A DNA stretch of 9,087 nucleotides. Origin: JBNKLG01 sp050292235. Lineage in GTDB: Bacteria; Pseudomonadota; Gammaproteobacteria; Chromatiales; Chromatiaceae. The stretch covers positions 1-9,087 of the forward strand of contig JBNKLG010000099.1 in assembly GCA_050292235.1 (NCBI GenBank), in the 5' to 3' direction. The stretch's first letter is position 1, and each line of letters starts with the position of its first letter. Of this stretch, positions 1 to 5,337 are shown in pieces. Below the pieces are notes generated by a model, which saw only the letters and a list, made by a program, of their open reading frames with translations, was not told where the DNA came from and made no database searches. The position numbers and the translations under genes were made by a program.

Positions 1-51
1 CCCGTTCAAAAAATAGCCCATTCCGTTGCTCCCCAGACTGTTTCGCGTTAA
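1..51 (+). CDS. Possible C-terminal end of an upstream gene (partial)
   Basis: The frame beginning at base 1 stays open for 16 codons (PVQKIAHSVAPQTVSR) and stops at TAA 49-51. A strong terminator about 50 bases further on (104-135) implies that some plus-strand gene ends just before it, and this frame is one candidate. A second frame ends at TAG 14-16, so the choice is uncertain. Too little sequence is present to assign a family or function. Confidence 0.25.
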   Translation, partial: PVQKIAHSVAPQTVSR

Positions 52-103
52 TTTGTGTAAATCCATAAAGATCAGTATGTTGGCTTGCCTTATGTTGGGC
101 TCT

Positions 104-135
104 GCCGGGAAGAATATTGTATCTTCCCGGCTTTT
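104..135 (+). terminator. Rho-independent terminator of the gene upstream of the window
   Basis: A perfect 10-base-pair stem, GCCGGGAAGA (104-113) with TCTTCCCGGC (122-131), closes an 8-base AT-rich loop and is followed directly by TTTT and further T-rich sequence to about 148. This is a classic intrinsic terminator for plus-strand transcription. No matching A-tract lies on its left side, so it is probably one-directional. It separates the off-window gene from the L,D-transpeptidase gene, which must therefore have its own promoter. Confidence 0.88.
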
Positions 136-162
136 AATGAATATTTTTCAGTCGTTTATGTT

Positions 163-191
163 TTGATTTTTCGACGGCGATCTCCTATTGT
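163..191 (+). promoter_or_regulatory. Weak candidate sigma-70 promoter for the L,D-transpeptidase gene
   Basis: TTGATT (163-168), a 17-base spacer and TATTGT (186-191) each match the sigma-70 hexamers at four of six positions. They lie in AT-rich sequence between the terminator and the gene. A promoter is needed here because the terminator isolates the gene. Other weak matches exist in this AT-rich region, so the exact position is a guess. Confidence 0.3.
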
Positions 192-256
192 TCAATATCT
201 TATTGACCTGAGGCCTTATGCTGGTCCGGTCGAAGTGGATTTAGAGGGTAAGAGTG

Positions 257-1141
257 ATGATCAGAAGTGCTGTAATCTGGGTGTCCGGTCTGCTATTCAT
301 GGTATCGGTGTCGCCCCTTCTGGCGGAAGAGGCAGTGGCGGGACAGGGTGCTTCGCTGAAATCTCTGGCCGAGATCAAGCAGGCGATTCAAAAGACGCAG
401 GATGAATTGGATCAACTCAGACGGTCAGAATCGGAACAGTCACAATCCGTTGGTGCGCCCGAGAGGTCAGCTGCTGCTCAGCAGGCTGCAAAGGCCGAGC
501 CCCAATCTGCAATGAAAGAGACCTCGTTACGGCAATCGAAGCCTCCGGTGGTCGTTGAGATTCGCAAGATTCAACAGAAAGCAGATCGTTTGGCGATGAG
601 ACAGGGGAGGGCAAGTAAAGCGGCTTCCAGTAGCTCAACGCTCAAAGCGGTGGTCGATTTGGATGATCAGCGCATGCGTGTCTATGTGAATGGAGATCTC
701 GAGTATACCTGGAAGGTCTCTACGGCTCGCCCCGGCTATGTCACACCGACGGGAACCTACAAAGCTCAGTGGTTGGCTCGTATGCACTATTCCACGAAGT
801 ATGATGATGCGCCTATGCCCTATTCGGTGTTCTTTAACGAAGGCTATGCTGTTCATGGGACGAATTCCATTTCTCGTCTTGGTCGCCCAGCCTCCCATGG
901 CTGTGTGCGGTTGCACCCAAATAATGCCAAGACGCTGTTTAATCTGGTGAAAAAGCATGGCAAGCGCAATGTTACCATTCAGGTCGTGGGTACATCTCCA
1001 GCCGCTACTCGCAGCTATAAAGATGCTGAATCGGTACGTCCCGTATACGATACTGACGACTCAATAACCCAGTCTTCAGCGCCTTCAGACCGCCCTTCCG
1101 CCCGCCGCAGCGCTGGTTGGGAGCCCTTTCAGATCCATTGA
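257..1141 (+). CDS. Exported L,D-transpeptidase (YkuD domain)
   Basis: YkuD-type L,D-transpeptidase, the enzyme class that makes 3-3 cross-links in peptidoglycan or attaches lipoproteins to it, acting in the periplasm through a catalytic cysteine. The start is taken as ATG 257, 8 bases after GAGGG (244-248); a GTG directly before it at 254 is an alternative. Numbering from the GTG, residues 1-25 form a signal peptide (basic start, hydrophobic core, LLAEEA cleavage region). A hydrophilic, Gln/Ser-rich linker with a predicted short coiled coil follows (about 35-125). The YkuD domain spans about 130-245 and shows the family signature: His201 in AVHGTN and then S-H-G-C-V-R-L with Cys217 catalytic and Arg219 conserved. 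A 50-residue polar tail follows the domain. No peptidoglycan-binding repeat (LysM) is visible. The gene is monocistronic between a terminator and a convergent neighbour. The domain call is firm; which reaction it performs in the cell is not decided by sequence. Confidence 0.93.
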   Translation: MIRSAVIWVSGLLFMVSVSPLLAEEAVAGQGASLKSLAEIKQAIQKTQDELDQLRRSESEQSQSVGAPERSAAAQQAAKAEPQSAMKETSLRQSKPPVVVEIRKIQQKADRLAMRQGRASKAASSSSTLKAVVDLDDQRMRVYVNGDLEYTWKVSTARPGYVTPTGTYKAQWLARMHYSTKYDDAPMPYSVFFNEGYAVHGTNSISRLGRPASHGCVRLHPNNAKTLFNLVKKHGKRNVTIQVVGTSPAATRSYKDAESVRPVYDTDDSITQSSAPSDRPSARRSAGWEPFQIH

Positions 1142-1172
1142 TCCTCTTTCGGGGGAGGCGGTGCTGCGCGTT

Positions 1173-1457
1173 TCAGTGCTGGTTTCCCTCGCGTCCAATC
1201 CAGACAATGCGCAGATAAGGTAGTGGCATGGCGACCATGAGAATGCCCATCGCCAGAAACAGTTGTGTTTCCGCCAGCCAGATACCCAAGGCAAAAGCCA
1301 GAGCCATAGAGAGGCTGCAGTCAATGGCTGTCGAGATAAGTTGCTGTCTGCGAAGCTCAGCGTTGGACTGGCGTAAAAAAATGAACAGTAGAGGTAACAG
1401 ATAGTGTAACGGGGCAAAAAAGAGGGCGATGATGAGCCAGAGGGTCCAGTTTTCCAT
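1173..1457 (-). CDS. Small unrecognised inner-membrane protein
   Basis: I do not recognise the family. Starting at the ATG whose complement is at 1455-1457, the product has 94 residues beginning MENWTLWLII. The frame can be extended to a TTG at 1538, but the added residues look like untranslated leader, so the ATG is preferred despite a weak ribosome site. Three hydrophobic segments are visible: about 5-28, 42-61 and 65-83. The loop after the first (RQSNAELRRQQ) and the C-terminus (RIVWIGREGNQH) are positively charged, which by the positive-inside rule predicts N-out, C-in topology. No catalytic motif or signal-peptidase site is seen. It converges on the L,D-transpeptidase gene with a 31-base gap, and its promoter region is shared with the lytic transglycosylase gene. 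It is probably a real gene: membrane-typical composition is sustained over the whole frame and there is no competing frame. Confidence 0.62.
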   Translation of the reverse strand: MENWTLWLIIALFFAPLHYLLPLLFIFLRQSNAELRRQQLISTAIDCSLSMALAFALGIWLAETQLFLAMGILMVAMPLPYLRIVWIGREGNQH

Positions 1458-1558
1458 GGGGTGCCTAAGTTGAAGTGGGTGAATGGATGTTGAAGGAAGT
1501 ATTGCTTGGCCTTTATCTGGATACTTTTTTAAAAACAATAAATTAAAAAATAATTTTA

Positions 1559-1584
1559 ATTATAAGCATTAAATAATTTGACAA
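1559..1584 (-). promoter_or_regulatory. Candidate promoter for the small membrane protein gene
   Basis: Read on the minus strand there is a perfect -10 hexamer TATAAT (complement of 1559-1564). A TTGTCA hexamer lies 14 bases upstream of it (complement of 1579-1584). The spacer is shorter than the usual 16-18, so the -10 may work with the AT-rich surroundings rather than with this -35. It would start transcription near 1552, giving a leader of about 95 bases. Confidence 0.4.
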
Positions 1585-1606
1585 TCTTTCTGTTATATAC
1601 GATAAA
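1578..1606 (+). promoter_or_regulatory. Candidate sigma-70 promoter for the lytic transglycosylase gene
   Basis: A perfect -35 hexamer TTGACA (1578-1583) is followed by a 17-base spacer and GATAAA (1601-1606), four of six to the -10 consensus. Very AT-rich sequence (about 1525-1577) upstream could act as an UP element. Transcription would begin near 1613, leaving a leader of about 115 bases before the ATG at 1728. This -35 overlaps the -35 candidate of the opposite-strand promoter. Confidence 0.55.
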
Positions 1607-1612
1607 TCTCAC

Positions 1613-1727
1613 TAAGTGGTTGGCGTTTTGTCCAGCTGAAATTCATGGCATAATGCCACCCTTAGCAGATTCGGAGGCGATCTGGCAACGTTCTCATGGG
1701 TGAGAACCAGACCGGTGTCCAAAGCAG
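1613..1727 (+). promoter_or_regulatory. Structured 5' leader of the lytic transglycosylase mRNA, unclassified
   Basis: Several hairpins are directly visible. TGGCA-TAA-TGCCA lies at 1646-1658. CAGAT (1666-1670) pairs with ATCTG (1680-1684) around a loop containing GGAGG. A perfect 7-base-pair stem, GTTCTCA (1690-1696) with TGAGAAC (1701-1707), has a TGGG loop. The segment TCTG (1681-1684) can instead pair with CAGA (1708-1711), extending the last hairpin. ATCTG can also pair with CAGAT (1725-1729), which includes the first two bases of the start codon. GCAGAT is thus a direct repeat at 1665-1670 and 1724-1729. I could not match the leader to a riboswitch class I know. It may be a cis-regulatory RNA, or only a hairpin-rich leader. 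Confidence 0.4.
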
Positions 1728-2432
1728 ATGAAAATACGATACTTGTTTTTTGCGGTAAGCGGTGCTCTCTCGTTGACGATGGCTACGCAGCTTTGTGCTC
1801 AGGTCTTCAAGTATCGGGATCCTAACGGCGTGGTGGTCTACACCGATGAACCCATTGATAATCCTGGATATCAGCTTGTTTGGCAAAAGGCCATGGGGGT
1901 TCCCACTGAGGGGGCAACCACTGCTCCGCCAGAAGTCTACGCCAAAATTGGTAATCAGATCCGGTCTGATACGCCTAAAACACGATTCGTAAGCGGTTCC
2001 ACTAAGGAAAATTATGACCGCTATGGGCCTATGGTAACGTTGGCAGCCCGAAATGCCCAGCTCAGCCCGGATCTTCTTCATGCGGTTGTGATGACAGAAT
2101 CTTCCTATAACCCCAATGCAGAATCCAAAGCCGGTGCCCAGGGGTTGATGCAATTGATGCCTGGTACCGCAAAGCGGTATGGGGTGAGTGACAGTTTTAA
2201 TCCAGAAGAGAATCTTTCCGGGGGTTCACGTTATTTGCGTGACTTGCTGAAGATGTTCGATAACCGTCTTCCTCTGGCGTTGGCTGCTTATAATGCCGGT
2301 GAAAATGCAGTGAAACGGAATGGGAACCAGATCCCTCCCTATGAAGAGACCCGGGACTACGTGAAAAAGGTTCTCAATCGCTACATGGAAAACCGGGTCA
2401 AAACGGCAAATACAAAGTACGCCAGTCGTTAG
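1728..2432 (+). CDS. Exported lytic transglycosylase with SLT domain and N-terminal DUF4124-like domain
   Basis: Soluble-lytic-transglycosylase family protein. These enzymes cut the MurNAc-GlcNAc bond of peptidoglycan in the periplasm, leaving a 1,6-anhydro end. Residues 1-24 are a signal peptide (MKIRYLFF, hydrophobic core, QLCA-Q cleavage); the cysteine lacks a proper lipobox. Residues 25-55 (VFKYRDPNGVVVYTDEP) resemble DUF4124, common at the N-terminus of proteobacterial exported proteins. The SLT domain spans about 98-220: catalytic Glu124 in TESSYNPNA, then GAQGLMQLMP (136-145), the NL region at 162-163, AYNAGENAV (187-195) and the PYEETRDYV segment near 204-212. The ATG is fixed by an in-frame TGA 27 bases upstream and by the signal peptide. 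The preceding sequence (AAAGCAG) is a poor ribosome site. At 234 residues it is short but complete. No LysM or membrane anchor follows, so it should be freely periplasmic. Confidence 0.93.
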   Translation: MKIRYLFFAVSGALSLTMATQLCAQVFKYRDPNGVVVYTDEPIDNPGYQLVWQKAMGVPTEGATTAPPEVYAKIGNQIRSDTPKTRFVSGSTKENYDRYGPMVTLAARNAQLSPDLLHAVVMTESSYNPNAESKAGAQGLMQLMPGTAKRYGVSDSFNPEENLSGGSRYLRDLLKMFDNRLPLALAAYNAGENAVKRNGNQIPPYEETRDYVKKVLNRYMENRVKTANTKYASR

Positions 2433-2494
2433 TTTTTGTTCTTTATCCTTCGCGGGCCCCTCCCTTTCGTTGAAGCGGTCTTACAGCAGACATG

Positions 2495-2510
2495 AGGTGC
2501 CCCAGCGCCT
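2495..2510. terminator. Weak candidate terminator hairpin between convergent genes
   Basis: AGGTGC (2495-2500) and GCGCCT (2505-2510) form a 6-base-pair stem with one G-U pair and a CCCA loop. It sits in the 91-base gap where the lytic transglycosylase gene and bamE converge. The following GCTTTCTCCC is a poor T-tract, so strength as an intrinsic terminator is doubtful. Nothing else is visible in this gap. Confidence 0.25.
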
Positions 2511-2523
2511 GCTTTCTCCCGTC

Positions 2524-3129
2524 TCAGTGAAATTCGGACAGACTGCTGTCTCCGTGGCTTTCCGATGTAATCTCTGCTGATGGTACTGTTGGTGTGTCGT
2601 TTTCTGGAACCGGGTTGGTCACTGTATCGGGTTCGGGGGCTACGGGTGTTGTGGCTGCTTTTTCCGTTTTTTCCTCCAGGCCGACCTTTTGCATGGCTGA
2701 TTGAAACAGACCTTTTTTCCTGTGGTCAGGAACGCTGACGACAGTTTCCTGATACTCATCAACCGCCGTCGGGTCGGGCCGGTAATCCCCCTCAATTCGC
2801 TGAAGTTGATCGCCTGCGAAGAAAAGCGTCAGTTGCCGCTGCTCCATCTTTCCCCCCCCACGTTTCATGGTGTAGACGTAGGACATGCGGTCATTGTGGA
2901 AAGTGTCCTGCAGCATGGGTGTGCCTAAAAGAAATCGCACCTGGTCCCGGCTCATACCAGGCTGCAATTTGTTGACTTTTTCCTGAGTGACCACGTTGCC
3001 CTGTTGAATATCGGGCTTGTACATCAGAGGTGTTTGGGCCAGCGTGTCGGTCACCGGATCGGAAAAGCTGGTGCAGCCATTTAATAGCAACAGGTTGCAA
3101 GAGAAACCGAGAATCAGAAAGAATCGCAT
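2524..3129 (-). CDS. bamE: BamE (SmpA/OmlA) outer-membrane assembly lipoprotein with long C-terminal tail
   Basis: BamE is a lipoprotein subunit of the BAM complex, which folds and inserts beta-barrel proteins into the outer membrane; it stabilises the BamA-BamD contact. The N-terminus MRFFLILGFSCNLLLLNGC is a lipoprotein signal ending in the lipobox LNGC, so Cys19 is the predicted acylated residue. Family hallmarks follow: YKPDIQQGN (about 37-45), VNKLQPGMSRDQVRFLLGTP (about 52-71), then DTFHNDRMSYVYT and a beta-hairpin region to IEGDY near 115. E. coli BamE has 113 residues; this one has 201. The extra 85 residues are hydrophilic, rich in Pro, Thr and Glu, with one possible short helix (KKGLFQSAMQKVGL). 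The gene is divergent from fur, the arrangement known for omlA and fur in Pseudomonas. Confidence 0.93.
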   Translation of the reverse strand: MRFFLILGFSCNLLLLNGCTSFSDPVTDTLAQTPLMYKPDIQQGNVVTQEKVNKLQPGMSRDQVRFLLGTPMLQDTFHNDRMSYVYTMKRGGGKMEQRQLTLFFAGDQLQRIEGDYRPDPTAVDEYQETVVSVPDHRKKGLFQSAMQKVGLEEKTEKAATTPVAPEPDTVTNPVPENDTPTVPSAEITSESHGDSSLSEFH

Positions 3130-3144
3130 TTATTTAAAAGCCTC

Positions 3145-3179
3145 AGGGGATCGCGTATCATCTTCCTATGATAACCCCT
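3145..3179. promoter_or_regulatory. Divergent bamE/fur promoter region with inverted repeat
   Basis: The 69 bases between the divergent genes hold the dyad TATCAT (3156-3161), CTTCCT, ATGATA (3168-3173), flanked by AGGGG (3145-3149) and CCCCT (3175-3179). TATGAT (3167-3172) is a five-of-six -10 for fur. The complement of 3168-3173 reads TATCAT, a possible -10 for bamE, so the two -10 elements would overlap. Neither has a convincing -35. The dyad could be an operator. It shares ATGATAA with Fur-box repeats but is not a full Fur box. Confidence 0.4.
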
Positions 3180-3198
3180 TAGCCAGGGTGGAACGAAG

Positions 3199-3654
3199 AT
3201 GACAGCAACTGTTAAAGGGTCTCAGTCCATGATGCATAACGAGCGCATTCGGCAGATGGGGCTCAAGGTAACCCTGCCACGGCTAAAGATTTTAGAGCTG
3301 CTCGAGCAACATGTTGGCCAGCACCTGTCTGCAGAAGATGTTTACAAATTTTTATTGGAATCCCATGCGGAAATCGGTTTGGCCACTATCTACCGGGTCT
3401 TGACTCAATTTGAAGAGGTCGGGCTGGTCAAGCGGCACCATTTCGAGGGTGGCCAATCCATTTTCGAGCTGAATACGGGGCCGCATCACGATCATATTGT
3501 CTGCCTGGAGTGTGGGAAAGTCGTCGAGTTTATGGATGAACTGATTGAAGAGCGCCAGCAGACCATTGCGGCCCAACAGGGTTTTGAACTTAGGAGGCAT
3601 GCGCTCATCCTCTATGGCCACTGCCAGAAGGCGGATTGTCCGAATAAAAAATAG
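3199..3654 (+). CDS. fur: Ferric uptake regulator Fur
   Basis: Fur is the cytoplasmic iron-sensing repressor: the Fe(II)-loaded dimer binds Fur boxes and shuts off iron acquisition genes. The winged-helix DNA-binding domain is obvious: GLKVTLPRLKILELLE, LSAEDVYKFLLE and the recognition helix region IGLATIYRVLTQFEEVGLVKRH. The dimerisation and metal-binding half shows HHDHIVCLECGKVVEF, with the metal-site histidines and the CxxC zinc site, and a second Cys pair in HCQKADCPNK. Two starts are possible. ATG 3199 follows AGGGTGG (3185-3191) with good spacing and gives 151 residues. ATG 3229 follows AAAGGG (3214-3219) at 9 bases and gives MMHNERIRQMGLK, whose length before GLK fits E. coli Fur better (148 residues overall, GLK at 12). 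The longer form is given here; the shorter may be the real one. The gene ends 7 bases from convergent recN. Confidence 0.95.
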   Translation: MTATVKGSQSMMHNERIRQMGLKVTLPRLKILELLEQHVGQHLSAEDVYKFLLESHAEIGLATIYRVLTQFEEVGLVKRHHFEGGQSIFELNTGPHHDHIVCLECGKVVEFMDELIEERQQTIAAQQGFELRRHALILYGHCQKADCPNKK

Positions 3655-3661
3655 GCCTGAC

Positions 3662-5335
3662 TTAGGTTTGTGCCCGCTGAATCATCTCTTTGGCGTGGGA
3701 AATGGTTTGGGCCGTGATCTCCACCCCACCCAGCATTCGGGCGATCTCTTCGACTCTGGCGCCCTCCTCCAATGTGCGAACCTGGGTGCTGGTGCTCTCC
3801 TCCTGGGTCTCCTTGCTGACCTGCAAATGCTGATGGGCCTGGGTGGCCACCTGTGGCAGATGGGTGACGCAGAGCACCTGGCGGCTGGCGGCCAGACGAC
3901 GCAAGAGTTGTCCAACGATCTCGGCGACCGCACCACCGATGCCGGTATCCACTTCGTCGAAAATGAGCGTAGGTGTACCCATACAACCGGCTGTGGCGAC
4001 CTGGATGGCCAGGCTGATACGGGATAGCTCACCGCCCGAGGCGCTCTTGGCCAGGGGCTGCAGCTCTTGGCCGGGATTGGCACTGACCAGGAAGGTGATG
4101 CGGTCGATGCCACTGGCTGAGGCCTTCTCCTCTGGCAGGGGGGCGACCTCGACCCGGAATTGGCCGCCCGTCATGTTCAATCCCTGCATGAGTCCGGTGA
4201 CCTCTTCACTGAGACGCGTGGCTGCCTCCAGGCGCTTTTCCCGCAGGCGTGTGGCCTGATCAAGAAACTGCTGTTTCTGTTCTTTTAGCTGTTTTTCCAG
4301 CGTCTCAAGGGTTTTGTCGGCATGGGTGAGGCTTTGTAGCTGTTGCCGGGCAGTCAACAGGAGGTCGGGCAGATTTTGGGGTTGAACCCGGTATTTTCGG
4401 GCCATGTCGTGGATAGTGGACAGGCGTTGCTCCACCTGTTGCAGGCGGTCCCGATCCAGATCGACCTGTTCCAGGCGGTTTTTCAGGCCGGCAATGGCCT
4501 CGTCAAACTGGATCAAGGCATTGTCCATGGCCTGGGCAATGTCGTTCAGTCCCGGCTCCATTTCGGCCAACTGCTGAGCCTCGCGCAGGCTGGTGGCCAG
4601 ACGGCTGCGAAGATTCATCTCCCCTTCGTTGCTGTCGGTCAGCAGTTTGCCACAGTCAAGCTGCAGCTGATCCAGGTTGCTGAGACGTTTGTGCTCGATC
4701 GTGAGCTGGTCCATTTCGGTCTCTGCCATGGCCAGTGCCTCCAGTTCGCTGACCTGAGAGGTCAAAAGCTCTGTTTGGCTGGCCCGGTCCTCAGAGAGTG
4801 CCTTAAGTTCGGCGTACTGTTTTTCTGATTTGCGCCACTGCCGATAGCTGACCTGGAGCCAGTTGCGGAGTGTGGAGGCATGACCTTCGTATTCATCCAA
4901 CAGGTTGCGTTGCTGGGAGGGGATGAGCAGGGTTTGGTGGGCATTCTGGCCATGAATGGCCAACAGCAGTCCGCCCAGTTCCTGTAAGGCTGAAGAGGAG
5001 GCGGTAATGCCATTGATGTAGGCGCGGGGCTTTTTGTCCCGTTCCAGGACGCGTCTGAGAAGACACTCATCCTGACTTGGATAGTCTTTTTCCGCCAGCC
5101 ATTTGACCGCTTCTTCACAATCACTCAGGTCGAAAGTGACGTTGATCTCTGCGCGATCCTCACCCTGGCGAATCAGACTGTTATCCGCTTTGTCACCCAG
5201 GGCCAGGCCGAGGGCATCGATGAGAATGGATTTGCCAGCACCGGTTTCACCGGTGAGCGCAGTCATTCCCCGTTTCAGGTCCAGTTCCAGGGAGCTGACA
5301 ACAACCAGATTGGTGATCTGTATCGAAGAAAACAT
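3662..5335 (-). CDS. recN: DNA repair ATPase RecN
   Basis: RecN is an SMC-like ATPase acting on the nucleoid in recombinational repair of double-strand breaks. Its 557 residues compare with 553 in E. coli. The N-terminal ATPase half carries Walker A GETGAGKS (29-36), the RecN-typical HGQNAHQ segment (128-134) and the LLDEYEG region (about 145-151). A long Gln/Leu/Glu-rich coiled coil occupies about 150-375 with a break in the middle, as expected for a folded-back antiparallel arm. The C-terminal ATPase half has the ABC signature SASGGELSR (431-439), Walker B LIFDEVDTGIGG (457-468) and THLPQVA (491-497). The start is fixed by AAGGAA about 10 bases upstream of the ATG, inside the end of nadK. 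It lies 2 bases after the nadK stop, so the two are co-transcribed. I see no LexA box directly upstream of recN or nadK, so SOS control is not evident. Confidence 0.97.
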   Translation of the reverse strand: MFSSIQITNLVVVSSLELDLKRGMTALTGETGAGKSILIDALGLALGDKADNSLIRQGEDRAEINVTFDLSDCEEAVKWLAEKDYPSQDECLLRRVLERDKKPRAYINGITASSSALQELGGLLLAIHGQNAHQTLLIPSQQRNLLDEYEGHASTLRNWLQVSYRQWRKSEKQYAELKALSEDRASQTELLTSQVSELEALAMAETEMDQLTIEHKRLSNLDQLQLDCGKLLTDSNEGEMNLRSRLATSLREAQQLAEMEPGLNDIAQAMDNALIQFDEAIAGLKNRLEQVDLDRDRLQQVEQRLSTIHDMARKYRVQPQNLPDLLLTARQQLQSLTHADKTLETLEKQLKEQKQQFLDQATRLREKRLEAATRLSEEVTGLMQGLNMTGGQFRVEVAPLPEEKASASGIDRITFLVSANPGQELQPLAKSASGGELSRISLAIQVATAGCMGTPTLIFDEVDTGIGGAVAEIVGQLLRRLAASRQVLCVTHLPQVATQAHQHLQVSKETQEESTSTQVRTLEEGARVEEIARMLGGVEITAQTISHAKEMIQRAQT

Positions 5336-5337
5336 GG

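Noticed and set aside
85..405. Plus-strand open frame of 106 codons at the left end
   Set aside because: It runs through the terminator hairpin and overlaps the L,D-transpeptidase gene in another frame. It has no ribosome site or recognisable protein character.
1143..1158. CCTC/GAGG hairpin in the gap between the L,D-transpeptidase and membrane protein genes
   Set aside because: The stem is only four base pairs with no T-tract on either strand, so it is too weak to call a terminator.
1458..1538. Upstream extension of the small membrane protein to a TTG start
   Set aside because: The added 27 residues lack membrane or domain character, the TTG sits in an AT-rich tract without a ribosome site, and an ATG directly precedes the first membrane segment.
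1665..1727. Idea that the leader is a cyclic-di-GMP (GEMM) riboswitch
   Set aside because: The GEMM-I consensus elements (the GGGCAAACC-like and GACGCAAAGCC-like segments and the tetraloop receptor) are absent, and the stem arrangement differs.
3648..3672. Possible bidirectional terminator at the fur/recN junction
   Set aside because: Only a three-base CCT/AGG pairing is visible in the 7-base gap. The A-run before the fur stop is coding. No stable hairpin is present.
4343..4828. Plus-strand open frame opposite the recN coiled coil
   Set aside because: It is antisense to a complete, in-frame recN; the Gln/Leu-rich composition mirrors the coiled-coil codons of recN.
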